47,514 nucleotides of DNA from JAGXIT01 sp049293335 (GCA_049293335.1 JBATSO010000055.1:1-47514); one strand, 5' to 3'; counted from the first letter of the stretch, positions 22,959-30,340 are shown. Numbers and translations are program-made. Notes: generated by a model from the sequence alone, not told the origin.

Positions 22959-23059
22959 TAAAAAGCTCCTTTCAGTCGCGGTATGACGAATAAGGTATGA
23001 CGAATAACGTATAGAGCGTCATAACATACTTCATTCTTCATTCTCCATACATCATTCAT
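22958..23059 (-). CDS. translated intercistronic linker 2b (33 aa) between rplW and rplB
   Basis: ATGA overlap with the L23 stop and TAATG overlap with the L2 start. The peptide begins MNDVWRMKNEVCYDAL and ends VIPRLKGAF. Same length and frame as linker 2a, from which it differs at a central block and two later positions. Stem-forming 7-mers have drifted (for example GACGAATGAC to GACGAATAAG) without creating a stop. Confidence 0.6.
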   Translation of the reverse strand: MNDVWRMKNEVCYDALYVIRHTLFVIPRLKGAF

Positions 23060-23508
23060 TTTGACGCCTCCTTTTTACCAACGAGCTTTTTCAAACCGCT
23101 CGCTTTCTTAGTAGGAGTATCGGTTTTCTTGTCAGCTTTCTTGTCGGCTTTTGCGTCGGTCTTTTTAGCCGCTTTGGCTTTTTCGGCATCTGCCTTGGCA
23201 ATCTCTTCTTCGGCAGCTGCAAAGAACGGCAAGTGGCTACCAGCCTTAAGTGTTACATAGGCTTTTTTGGTGTCAGCTTGCGTACCTTTGCGGTTTGCAC
23301 TGCGTTTACCGGTAGTGTTCATGATACGCTTGACCTTACCCTTGCGGTTTACCAAGCGCACACTTTTGACTTCTACTTCAAATTGCTTTTCGACAGCGTC
23401 GGCGACCTGATACTTGTTAAGGTCAGTTGGTACGTCGATGGCGTAGGTGTTGGTAGTTTGGCTGAGACCAAAGGCTTTTTCGCTCAGACGGGGTTTTAGT
23501 ACGTGCAT
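23056..23508 (-). CDS. rplW: 50S ribosomal protein L23 with Lys-rich tail
   Basis: A 150-residue protein. LKPRLSEKAFGLSQTTNTYAIDVPTDLNKYQVADAVEKQFEVEVKSVRLVNRKGKVKR is the L23 core. About 50 extra residues at the C-terminus are rich in Lys, Ala and Asp. The ATG at 23508 follows GGAGGCAAAATA and overlaps the stop of the 37-aa linker frame. Confidence 0.95.
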   Translation of the reverse strand: MHVLKPRLSEKAFGLSQTTNTYAIDVPTDLNKYQVADAVEKQFEVEVKSVRLVNRKGKVKRIMNTTGKRSANRKGTQADTKKAYVTLKAGSHLPFFAAAEEEIAKADAEKAKAAKKTDAKADKKADKKTDTPTKKASGLKKLVGKKEASK

Positions 23509-23621
23509 TATTTTGCCTCCTTCGGAGTAATGAGACAAACTTCGCAGTTTTTCTCATCGCGCAGGGTTGCGAAATGAATTCGCAAACTCTGGCTGCTCTT
23601 TTCGCTGCGATGCATAAACAT
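23508..23621 (-). CDS. translated linker mini-gene (37 aa) between rplD and rplW
   Basis: TAATG overlaps at both ends: with the L4 stop and with the L23 start. GGAGGCAAAATAATG occurs at both junctions. The peptide starts MFMHRSEKSSQSLRIHFATL and ends TPKEAK, where KEAK comes from the SD of rplW, as it does at the end of L4. The RNA contains a small hairpin in the middle (GCG..CGC). No homologous copy elsewhere in the window. Confidence 0.6.
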   Translation of the reverse strand: MFMHRSEKSSQSLRIHFATLRDEKNCEVCLITPKEAK

Positions 23622-24277
23622 TATTTTGCCTCCTTCGTCTTAGCTACGGGCTTGAGCCATTCTTCTACAACAGCAAGCGCCTTTTTGCTCATAACAATGT
23701 GGTGAGCGTTCAAAATGTCGAACACATTGAGGTAGTTAGCCGAAACCGCCTTGGCATTGGGTAGATTACGTGTAGCACGCTCTACGAGATCGTCTTTCAT
23801 GCTAACGACAATCAAAGTATTGCGTTCGGCACCAAGTTTTTTGAGTAAGTCAGCAGTCTTAGAAACTTTACCCTCTTTACATTCAAACGTTTCGATAACG
23901 ATAATTTTACCCGCTTCGTTGGCCAGACTCAACGCTTGGCGGAGTGCCACGCGTTTGCTGGTGGTAGAAATCTTTTTGGTGTAGTTTTCTTCACCAGTAG
24001 GGCCAAAAACTATACCACCACCGCGCCAGATTGGGTTACGAGTACTACCGAAACGTGCACGGCCGGTACCCTTTTGCTTCCATGGCTTGCGGCCACCACC
24101 GCTCACCAGCCCGCGAGTTTTCACAACGGCGTAGTTTTCACGGCCGTTCGCTAGGTACGTTTCGTAGGCTTGCTTTAGTAACTGATGGTTTGCTACTTCT
24201 ACACCAAAGACTTCTTTGCTCAGCTTGGCGGCTGTGGTTGCCTTGGTGCCCGTAGCGGTAAATGTAGGAGTTGCCAT
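23621..24277 (-). CDS. rplD: 50S ribosomal protein L4
   Basis: A 218-residue protein. VVKTRGLVSGGGRKPWKQKGTGRARFGSTRNPIWRGGGIVFGP is the diagnostic tunnel-loop segment. The ATG at 24277 overlaps the stop of linker 1b. In many bacteria L4 autoregulates this operon through the leader RNA; a 175-nt leader precedes rplC here. Confidence 0.96.
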   Translation of the reverse strand: MATPTFTATGTKATTAAKLSKEVFGVEVANHQLLKQAYETYLANGRENYAVVKTRGLVSGGGRKPWKQKGTGRARFGSTRNPIWRGGGIVFGPTGEENYTKKISTTSKRVALRQALSLANEAGKIIVIETFECKEGKVSKTADLLKKLGAERNTLIVVSMKDDLVERATRNLPNAKAVSANYLNVFDILNAHHIVMSKKALAVVEEWLKPVAKTKEAK

Positions 24278-24438
24278 TAAAATGCCCCTTTCAGATTTAG
24301 CAGAGAGCATTGAACATTTGGCAGAAATTTAGCAGGCTGCATTTGACAGGCAGTTTGCAATGAAGCTTGTTTGTTATCTGACACCTGTAAAATTTCTGTT
24401 ACCTGTGATCTGCTACCTGTGAAATATGGTATAAACAT
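24277..24438 (-). CDS. translated intercistronic linker 1b (53 aa) between rplC and rplD
   Basis: Starts two bases after the L3 stop (TAACCATG) and ends on the L4 start (TAATG). The peptide begins MFIPYFTGSRSQVTEILQVS and ends LNLKGAF. It aligns without gaps in the C-terminal two thirds with linker 1a (EILQVS, CQMQPA, FLPN, QCSLLN). The RNA forms a long imperfect hairpin. KG is from the SD. Confidence 0.6.
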   Translation of the reverse strand: MFIPYFTGSRSQVTEILQVSDNKQASLQTACQMQPAKFLPNVQCSLLNLKGAF

Positions 24439-24440
24439 GG

Positions 24441-25070
24441 TTACTGCTCCTCTCCGCGTACTATAACGATGCCTTTTCGTGGGCCAGGTACAGCGCCAAC
24501 AACGCCTATATAGCCCTTTTCGGCGTCGACCAGAGCAACGCGCAGATTGCGCACCGTAACTTGGTCGTGGCCAAGGTGACCGGCCATTTTCTTACCAGGC
24601 AAAATGTGCTGTGGGTACATAGAACCAATTGAACCAACACGGCGATAGCTGCGACCACCGTGCGTTTTGCGACCGCGGTGGAAGTTGTGGCGGCGAATAG
24701 TGCCTGCCCAACCCTTACCTTTGCTGGTACCTGTTACGTGTACGACGTCGCCAACTGAAAAGACCCCTGGGTTGATTTCTGATCCAACCTTGAGGTCTTC
24801 GGTGATTTCTGCGGCGTCATCAAGACGGAACTCGCGCATAATCTTTGGCAGCTTGCCACTGGTCTTGAGGTGACCAACTTGAGGTTTATGTGTTTTACCT
24901 TCCTTTGCGTCCTCAAAACCAATCTGCACGGCGTTATAACCGTCGGTGTCGGTGGTTTTGATCTGTGTAACCACACAGGGACTAGCGGAAAGCAAAGTTA
25001 CAGCCTGAAGGGTACCGTCTTCTGCGATGGTACTCGTCATGCCGACTTTTCGTGTGATGAGTGCTTTCAT
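24441..25070 (-). CDS. rplC: 50S ribosomal protein L3
   Basis: A 209-residue protein beginning MKALITRKVGMTSTIAEDG. The GTSKGKGWAGTIRRHNFHRGRKTHGGRSYRRVGSIGSMYPQHILPGKKMAGHLGHD block reaches the peptidyl-transferase centre. An in-frame ATG at 25085 would add five residues; neither start has a well-spaced SD, since AAGGAG lies 23 nt before 25085. It is the first gene of its unit because rpsJ has been separated from it. Confidence 0.95.
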   Translation of the reverse strand: MKALITRKVGMTSTIAEDGTLQAVTLLSASPCVVTQIKTTDTDGYNAVQIGFEDAKEGKTHKPQVGHLKTSGKLPKIMREFRLDDAAEITEDLKVGSEINPGVFSVGDVVHVTGTSKGKGWAGTIRRHNFHRGRKTHGGRSYRRVGSIGSMYPQHILPGKKMAGHLGHDQVTVRNLRVALVDAEKGYIGVVGAVPGPRKGIVIVRGEEQ

Positions 25071-25085
25071 AGCGTCCGCGTACAT

Positions 25086-25296
25086 CTGGCATAACGCCGT
25101 GGTACGCTCTCCTTATTTATAAGTTTGATATAAAATCAGATCTCGTTTTTGGATCTTGTACACTGATACAAAAACATGGTGGTAAGCGGTTTCTTATCTG
25201 TTACGCGAGTGCGTACGATAGACCTTTCTCACATCACCAATGCGAAATCATTGATTTGTACCTAACAGATTACCACAAAGCCGTAACACCTGTCAA
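25086..25296 (-). promoter_or_regulatory. promoter and leader of the rplC-rplO operon
   Basis: A perfect TTGACA (25291-25296), 18-bp spacer and TAATCT (25267-25272) preceded by TGG. The leader of about 175 nt contains complementary segments, notably GTTTTTG...CAAAAAC around 25145-25174, and could host L4-type autoregulation. No gene is seen in this stretch. Confidence 0.6.
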
Positions 25297-25339
25297 CCTG
25301 TTGTGTATTTCACTATCAAACCTGGTACTAACCCCAAAA

Positions 25340-25648
25340 TTAAAGATTCACAAAAAGGCCATAGGGCGCCAAAAACCCAAATAGTGCTGCCACAACCAGC
25401 ACGGCGTATTCAATTTTGCGGTCCATACGAAACCGTTCGCGCGCTGTAAAAATCAAGCCTATAATGAGCCCGATCGGAATGGGCACATGCAAGTTACTGC
25501 CAGACTTTGTAACCTTCACCCATAGCGACCCAACTATGACATACAGTGCCAGTTTTAGTATATACACACCCTCTTGATCGGTAGCCGAACTTGCACGCCC
25601 ACTGCCACTGCGCGCACTAACAACCTTCTTTTTTGTTTTTTTTGCCAT
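25340..25648 (-). CDS. small membrane protein, 102 aa
   Basis: The frame starts MAKKTKKKVVSARSGSGRASS (basic, flexible) and then has two to three hydrophobic spans (LKLALYVIVGSLWV, IPIGLIIGLIFTA, YAVLVVAALFGFLAPYGLF). The basic N-terminus should be cytoplasmic. It lies 40 bp downstream of the RelA-like gene, same strand, and may be its partner. No family recognised. Confidence 0.65.
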   Translation of the reverse strand: MAKKTKKKVVSARSGSGRASSATDQEGVYILKLALYVIVGSLWVKVTKSGSNLHVPIPIGLIIGLIFTARERFRMDRKIEYAVLVVAALFGFLAPYGLFVNL

Positions 25649-25689
25649 AAGCACTATTGTACCATGAAAATTTTTTCGAAGATACTTTG

Positions 25690-27180
25690 CTACAGCTTAC
25701 GCCAGTCTTGAGGCAACGGTTCGGCGGCCTCCACCAGCGCCCGCAACTGCTCACCGCGAACTTTAGAAGGCTCTATCGTACCAGCACCGAAGTCATCGAG
25801 GCGTTTGTAAATTTTTTTCAAACCCGCCGCCCCCTGTGGGCCAAGCTTATATCCGACATGCGACGCCCACCTGCCAATCCTTGATCTGCGCCTATCACTT
25901 TCTGTTTGAACCATTATTTCCATTGGCTTACCATCAAACTCTATCATGACCTTTGCGACACGGAATTCTTTTTTGCGGTCGTTAGGCTTAGACTCAAGAG
26001 GGTGATTAATCTTCATTTGTTTAAGTTGTTTCTCGATCTTTTCTATATAGCCCTTGTTGCCCCTTATGTAAATAGGTTCTTCGCCGGCCGGGAGGTCGGC
26101 AAAATGTGCTCGTTCGCTTGCATCGATGTTAATAATTAGACTACTAAACACATCTTCAAGTTGTTTGCGACCATTGCATACAATGGTCACGCCAAATACG
26201 TCCGGAGCATAGCCTTTCTTGAAAATTTTTGCAGCTAGTGAACCGAGCGACTTTAGCCGCCAGACTGCCCGTAAACTTGGTTCTTGTACACCACGCTTAA
26301 AACTTGAAGTGCCTAAGATTATATTATGTTCAGCCGTATCTGTTATAACGTGATCTGTTGGGCCGTAGCCACCAAGAAGTTCCTTAAACATTTCCTCAAA
26401 TGTACTGCGTACTGTTTCACGGTCTTGGTAAGGTTTAAGTATCTCCACGGCATCTTTTAGGGCGTCCTCCATGCCCATTTTTTGAAGACAAAGTATATTG
26501 GCAAGGCTCGATAAAGACATAGAAACAGCATCATGGCGTAGCGCTTCAGACAATGTTGCATAGAATGATTTGGCATCATAAGCATCCCTAAAAACTGCTG
26601 CATCATTTTGGGATGGTCGGCGTAAATTATCTAGTAGTTCCAGTGCTCGATTTAAAGGAGACTGTATATTTACTTTGGTCAACAATTCGTTGTTAACCTC
26701 GACCGTACTGCGCATAGCAAGACCACCCAACAACACCTGCCAGTAATGTTGTTTGACTTCCCCATTCTGCTCACCTTGTAAGATTTTATCTATCTCTGTA
26801 TTATTTGTGTTAATTTTTTTTCGCCCCTGTTGCACGAATTCGTCTATAATAGGAATGTCTGTTAGTAGGTCTGAAACTTCTTCCCATAGTTTCGAATTTG
26901 GCCCAACCATTAAGCTGAACGTTTTGAGGGCAGATAGAGCTACTGCTGCTTCAGCATTATCCCCTTGTGCTCGTTCACCTATGTCTTGCAGGTAAGCAGC
27001 GGTTTCTGCCGGCACATCAAAAACATCGTCACACAAATCTGTTGCCAGTGCACCCACTCTTTTAGGGTGTACGGCATCTCTTTCTACGCCGGTCGCACTT
27101 GCGTATAAATCAAGCGTATCTTGGGCGGCTAGTATAGGGCCTACTTCGCTCGAACCTGCGCGCACAGCAACTTCATTCAT
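25690..27180 (-). CDS. divergent RelA/SpoT synthetase-like protein
   Basis: A 496-residue protein. About 290 helical N-terminal residues of unknown type precede a region that follows the (p)ppGpp-synthetase pattern. RLKSLGSLAAKIFKKGYAPDVFGV (about 308-331) mirrors RxKSxxSxxxKxxRKG...DxxGxR. MEIMVQTESD...IGRWASHVGYK (about 420-445) mirrors EIQIRT...AEYGIAAHWxYK. The acidic residues of both motifs are kept; the arginine of GxR is Thr. Possible roles are an alarmone synthetase, a toxSAS-like enzyme or a catalytically drifted relative. The start at 27180 was chosen because TATAAT ends 6 nt upstream. Confidence 0.5.
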   Translation of the reverse strand: MNEVAVRAGSSEVGPILAAQDTLDLYASATGVERDAVHPKRVGALATDLCDDVFDVPAETAAYLQDIGERAQGDNAEAAVALSALKTFSLMVGPNSKLWEEVSDLLTDIPIIDEFVQQGRKKINTNNTEIDKILQGEQNGEVKQHYWQVLLGGLAMRSTVEVNNELLTKVNIQSPLNRALELLDNLRRPSQNDAAVFRDAYDAKSFYATLSEALRHDAVSMSLSSLANILCLQKMGMEDALKDAVEILKPYQDRETVRSTFEEMFKELLGGYGPTDHVITDTAEHNIILGTSSFKRGVQEPSLRAVWRLKSLGSLAAKIFKKGYAPDVFGVTIVCNGRKQLEDVFSSLIINIDASERAHFADLPAGEEPIYIRGNKGYIEKIEKQLKQMKINHPLESKPNDRKKEFRVAKVMIEFDGKPMEIMVQTESDRRRSRIGRWASHVGYKLGPQGAAGLKKIYKRLDDFGAGTIEPSKVRGEQLRALVEAAEPLPQDWRKL

Positions 27181-27186
27181 CATACT

Positions 27187-27231
27187 ATTATAGCACATAT
27201 TCTTTACTTTGTCTATTATTTATGGTATACT
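27187..27231. promoter_or_regulatory. overlapping divergent promoters
   Basis: Minus strand: TAGACA (27210-27215), 17 bp, TATAAT (27187-27192) with TGC before it. Plus strand: TTTACT (27203-27208), 17 bp, TATACT (27226-27231) with TGG before it. The two -35 boxes are one base apart inside each other's spacer, so polymerase cannot occupy both at once. Both -10 boxes lie 6-7 nt from an ATG. Confidence 0.65.
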
Positions 27232-27238
27232 GTATATG

Positions 27239-28081
27239 ATGCAGAGACATACTGGAACAGCTCAAGATGTATTTGGGAACCGTGCAAACACAGAACCCTC
27301 CAGTATTTACTTACAAAATCTGCGTACGGTCATAGTTGGACATTTGGCAGCACCCCTTGCCATCAATGCACGCACCGCAGAGCTCACTACATACCGTAAG
27401 AACTCAGGCATAGCGAGTGATCGAGTATGTACCGACCGAAGCGGCCCGCAATTAACTAATGCTCACGGAATTTCGCTAGTAGAATTAACAAAATTTACCG
27501 AAGACAAAACAGTTATCGACGTTGGCGCAGGAAGATCCGATTTTTTATCCTGGTTCAGAAATAGCCGGAGAATAGCCCTTGAACAAGACGACTTAAACGC
27601 ACAATATCAAACTAGTGCGGGCAACAATGTTATAGCTGGACTGGCCCTAGATGGTCTTCGGACACTTAAAAAAGCCTCTGCTCATGTGATACACGATTCA
27701 TACGCATCTTACTGGACACCTTCGCGTGATGAGGCTCTGGCTTTAGCAGATGAAATGAAGCGTGTACTTGCGGTTGGCGGGGTGATACTATCAGGCTCCG
27801 TCTTTGATGAAAAGTATCATGGTTTTTGTGAGAACGCACTACGCTTATCTTCTAAACTTGGCAGCTCGTTTATGCCACCCTATAAGGTTAGCGACAGAAC
27901 ATTGGCCGAAGACACCTTATCTTCAATACGAATGGATTTTTATAACAGCTTAGTGAATGATCCTAATTATTCTACAGTATGTACGCGAACAGTTAATGGT
28001 GCATCGCCAGACTCTCCTCGTCAAATAGAGCCTACTTTTCAGCTTCCAAATTACATCGCAGCCATTAAGCAGTCTGACTAG
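27239..28081 (+). CDS. SAM-dependent methyltransferase-like protein
   Basis: A 280-residue protein starting MQRHTGTAQDVFGNRANTEP. TVIDVGAGRSDFLSWF (motif I) and the downstream IALEQDD acidic residue, then DEMKRVLAVGGVILSGS, give a class I methyltransferase fold. It is transcribed divergently from the RelA-like gene and ends 9 bp from the end of rpsJ, convergent with it and with no terminator between. An ATG three bases earlier is also possible. Confidence 0.65.
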   Translation: MQRHTGTAQDVFGNRANTEPSSIYLQNLRTVIVGHLAAPLAINARTAELTTYRKNSGIASDRVCTDRSGPQLTNAHGISLVELTKFTEDKTVIDVGAGRSDFLSWFRNSRRIALEQDDLNAQYQTSAGNNVIAGLALDGLRTLKKASAHVIHDSYASYWTPSRDEALALADEMKRVLAVGGVILSGSVFDEKYHGFCENALRLSSKLGSSFMPPYKVSDRTLAEDTLSSIRMDFYNSLVNDPNYSTVCTRTVNGASPDSPRQIEPTFQLPNYIAAIKQSD

Positions 28082-28090
28082 AGCTATAGT

Positions 28091-28420
28091 TTACATCTTG
28101 ATTTCGACGTCGCAACCGGCTGGCAGACTGAGGTTCATCAGGCTGTCGATGGTTTTTGGCGTGGGTTCAAACACGTCAATTAAGCGCTTGTGTACGCGCA
28201 TTTCAAACTGTTCGCGGCCCTTTTTATACACGTGTGGGCTTTTAATGACCGTAAAAGTGCTTTTGCGGGTTGGTAGTGGGATTGGCCCTGCTAGGCTTGC
28301 GCCTGTGCGCAGTGCTGTGTCGACAATCTGCTTGGCTGCTTGGTCGATAATTTTGTGGTCGTAGGCCTTCAAACGAATACGGATTCGCTGTTTGCCTGCT
28401 TCTAGTTTGGCGTCTGCCAT
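28091..28420 (-). CDS. rpsJ: 30S ribosomal protein S10
   Basis: A 109-residue protein. RIRIRLKAYDHKIIDQAAKQIVDTALRTGASLAGPIPLPTR and SPHVYKKGREQFEMRVHKRLIDV are full S10 signatures. SD AGGAGAA lies 6 nt upstream. It is separated from rplC by a 3-kb insert, so the S10 operon here really starts at L3. Confidence 0.97.
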   Translation of the reverse strand: MADAKLEAGKQRIRIRLKAYDHKIIDQAAKQIVDTALRTGASLAGPIPLPTRKSTFTVIKSPHVYKKGREQFEMRVHKRLIDVFEPTPKTIDSLMNLSLPAGCDVEIKM

Positions 28421-28524
28421 AGTGTTTCTCCTGCCAGCTCAACCTGGCTTGGCCCCGTAACACCTTACGATTTCACTTGGGATACCGCACGGCTTTTAGT
28501 CAGCGCTGTTAGTTTATGCCTATA

Positions 28525-28530
28525 TGTATA
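28525..28530 (-). promoter_or_regulatory. extended -10 promoter of rpsJ
   Basis: TGCTATACA on the minus strand about 105 nt upstream of the S10 ATG; no good -35 is visible. The leader contains a GCCAG/CTGGC hairpin (28433-28448) just before the SD. Confidence 0.4.
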
Positions 28531-28563
28531 GCATAGTTCTTGCCAAAATGGAACTGCTGGAGG

Positions 28564-28974
28564 CTACTTTTTCTTGAGGCGAATGACGTGCTTGGCTTTT
28601 GTAAGCAGCGGCTCTTTAGCTGGCTTAACGGAATATTCGGTAAACATGCTCTGCACAAAGTCGTCTATTTCGTCTTCGGTCATGTCGTCTGTTTCGCTAC
28701 GGGTGCCCGCATAAGGGGTTTCGGCAAACTCGGCCGTGTCGTGCTGGCGAGAAAAACCGTGCATTAGGTTATAAGCCCGGCGAGACTTGTCGCTGCGCAA
28801 TGTTTCGTATGCTTTATTAAGAGCTTGCATGGCCTCGGCCGAACCACCTGCGTCGGGATGAGAAGACTTTGCAGCCTTTAGGTACGCGGTGCGAATCACC
28901 CCCGACGAAGCTGTTGGCGGCACACCCAGCAGCGCGTAATAATCTGTAAAACTTTTCCGACCCTGTGAACTCAT
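28564..28974 (-). CDS. J-domain (DnaJ-like) protein
   Basis: A 136-residue protein. Residues 10-75 form a J domain (DYYALLGVPPTASSGVIRTAYLKAAKSSHPDAGG...ALNKAYETLRSDKSRRAYN) with the HPD motif intact, so it should stimulate an Hsp70 ATPase. There is no Gly/Phe region or zinc domain. An acidic patch (TDDMTEDEIDDF) and a Lys-rich tail follow. TATACT (28981-28986) ends 6 nt before the ATG. Confidence 0.85.
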   Translation of the reverse strand: MSSQGRKSFTDYYALLGVPPTASSGVIRTAYLKAAKSSHPDAGGSAEAMQALNKAYETLRSDKSRRAYNLMHGFSRQHDTAEFAETPYAGTRSETDDMTEDEIDDFVQSMFTEYSVKPAKEPLLTKAKHVIRLKKK

Positions 28975-29012
28975 CGCACTAGTATAGCGCAGATAACGCG
29001 GCAATATAAAAT

Positions 29013-29033
29013 GCCCCGCCTGTATAGCGGGAC
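29013..29033 (-). terminator. terminator after tuf
   Basis: Stem GTCCCGC/GCGGGGC (one G-T), loop of 7, then ATTTTATATT on the minus strand. It stands just upstream of the dnaJ-like promoter. A second larger hairpin (about 29079-29142, arms AGGGGTGGG/CCCACCCCT enclosing CTTCTTTA/TAAAGAAG) lies between it and the tuf stop. Confidence 0.7.
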
Positions 29034-29155
29034 ATATACCACTTAAACCAAAGACATTGCAAGTGATAGCGCAGCCTTTAGGGGTGGGGACTTCTTTAGT
29101 AGATTTATTCTATTAAAGAAGCGGGGAGGGCAAGCCCACCCCTTTCACATGTATG

Positions 29156-30340
29156 CTATTTGGTAATAGCAGTCACAACACCAGCACCAACGGTGCGGCC
29201 ACCTTCGCGGATAGCGAAGCGCAGACCTTGTTCCATGGCGATAGGCGCAAGCAACTTAACCTTGAAGGTTACGGTGTCGCCTGGCATAACCATTTCTTTG
29301 TCGGCTGGAAGTTCAACTTCACCAGTTACGTCCGTTGTGCGGAAGTAGAACTGAGGCTTGTAGCCCTTGAAGAAAGGAGTGTGTCGACCACCCTCTTCCT
29401 TGCTAAGAATGTAGACTTCGGCGTCAAATTCGGTGTGAGGTGTAATAGTACCTGGCTTGGCAAGCACCTGACCGCGCTCGATGTCGTCGCGCTCAATACC
29501 GCGCAGCAAGACACCAGCGTTGTCGCCAGCTTGACCTTGGTCAAGGTTTTTCTTGAAGGCTTCGATACCTGTTACCACGCTTTTTTGCGTAGTGCGGATA
29601 CCAACGATTTCAACTTCATCGTTGATTTTTACAATACCTTGTTCAATACGACCTGTTGCAACCGTACCACGTCCCTTAATAGAGAACACGTCTTCGATAG
29701 GCATAATGAATGGCTTGTCGAGGTCGCGAGTTGGCTCTGGTAGGTAATCGTCCATTGCTTTCACGAGTTCCATAACAGCGTCTTCGTCGCTAGCAGAACC
29801 TTCAAGAGCCTTGGTTGCAGAACCCTTAATAATTGGGCAGTCGCGGTCAAAGCCGTTCTTTTCGAGTAGGTCGCGAATTTCTTCCTCTACGAGTTCGACG
29901 AGGTCGGCATCGGCGAGGTCCATCTTGTTCATGAAGACCAAGATCTTCGGTACGCCCACCTGGCGGGCGAGCAGAACGTGTTCGCGAGTTTGGGGCATAG
30001 GACCATCGGCAGCAGAAACCACCAAAATAGCACCGTCAACCTGAGCGGCACCGGTAATCATGTTCTTGACGTAGTCGGCGTGGCCTGGCATGTCGACGTG
30101 TGCGTAGTGGCGCTTTTCGCTTTCGTACTCTTGGTGAGAAGTAGCAATGGTTATACCACGTGCCTTTTCTTCTGGTGCGTTGTCGATTTCGTCGTACTTA
30201 ACTGGCTTGTTGGTGTCGCTTGGCAATTTCTTTGCTAACGTAGAAGTAATTGCAGCGGTTAGTGTTGTTTTACCGTGGTCAACGTGACCCATAGTACCAA
30301 CGTTAACGTGTGGTTTAGTTCGGTCAAAAGTTCCTGCCAT
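29156..30340 (-). CDS. tuf: elongation factor Tu
   Basis: A 394-residue GTPase that delivers aminoacyl-tRNA. G1 GHVDHGKT (18-25), DMPGHADYVKNMITGAAQVDGAILVVSAADGPMPQTREH, NKMD and the domain 2-3 segments (GRGTVATGRIEQG, HTPFFKGYKPQFYFRTTDVTG) are intact. The ATG at 30340 has AGGAG about 12 nt upstream; a longer frame begins before the RBS and was rejected. Confidence 0.98.
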   Translation of the reverse strand: MAGTFDRTKPHVNVGTMGHVDHGKTTLTAAITSTLAKKLPSDTNKPVKYDEIDNAPEEKARGITIATSHQEYESEKRHYAHVDMPGHADYVKNMITGAAQVDGAILVVSAADGPMPQTREHVLLARQVGVPKILVFMNKMDLADADLVELVEEEIRDLLEKNGFDRDCPIIKGSATKALEGSASDEDAVMELVKAMDDYLPEPTRDLDKPFIMPIEDVFSIKGRGTVATGRIEQGIVKINDEVEIVGIRTTQKSVVTGIEAFKKNLDQGQAGDNAGVLLRGIERDDIERGQVLAKPGTITPHTEFDAEVYILSKEEGGRHTPFFKGYKPQFYFRTTDVTGEVELPADKEMVMPGDTVTFKVKLLAPIAMEQGLRFAIREGGRTVGAGVVTAITK

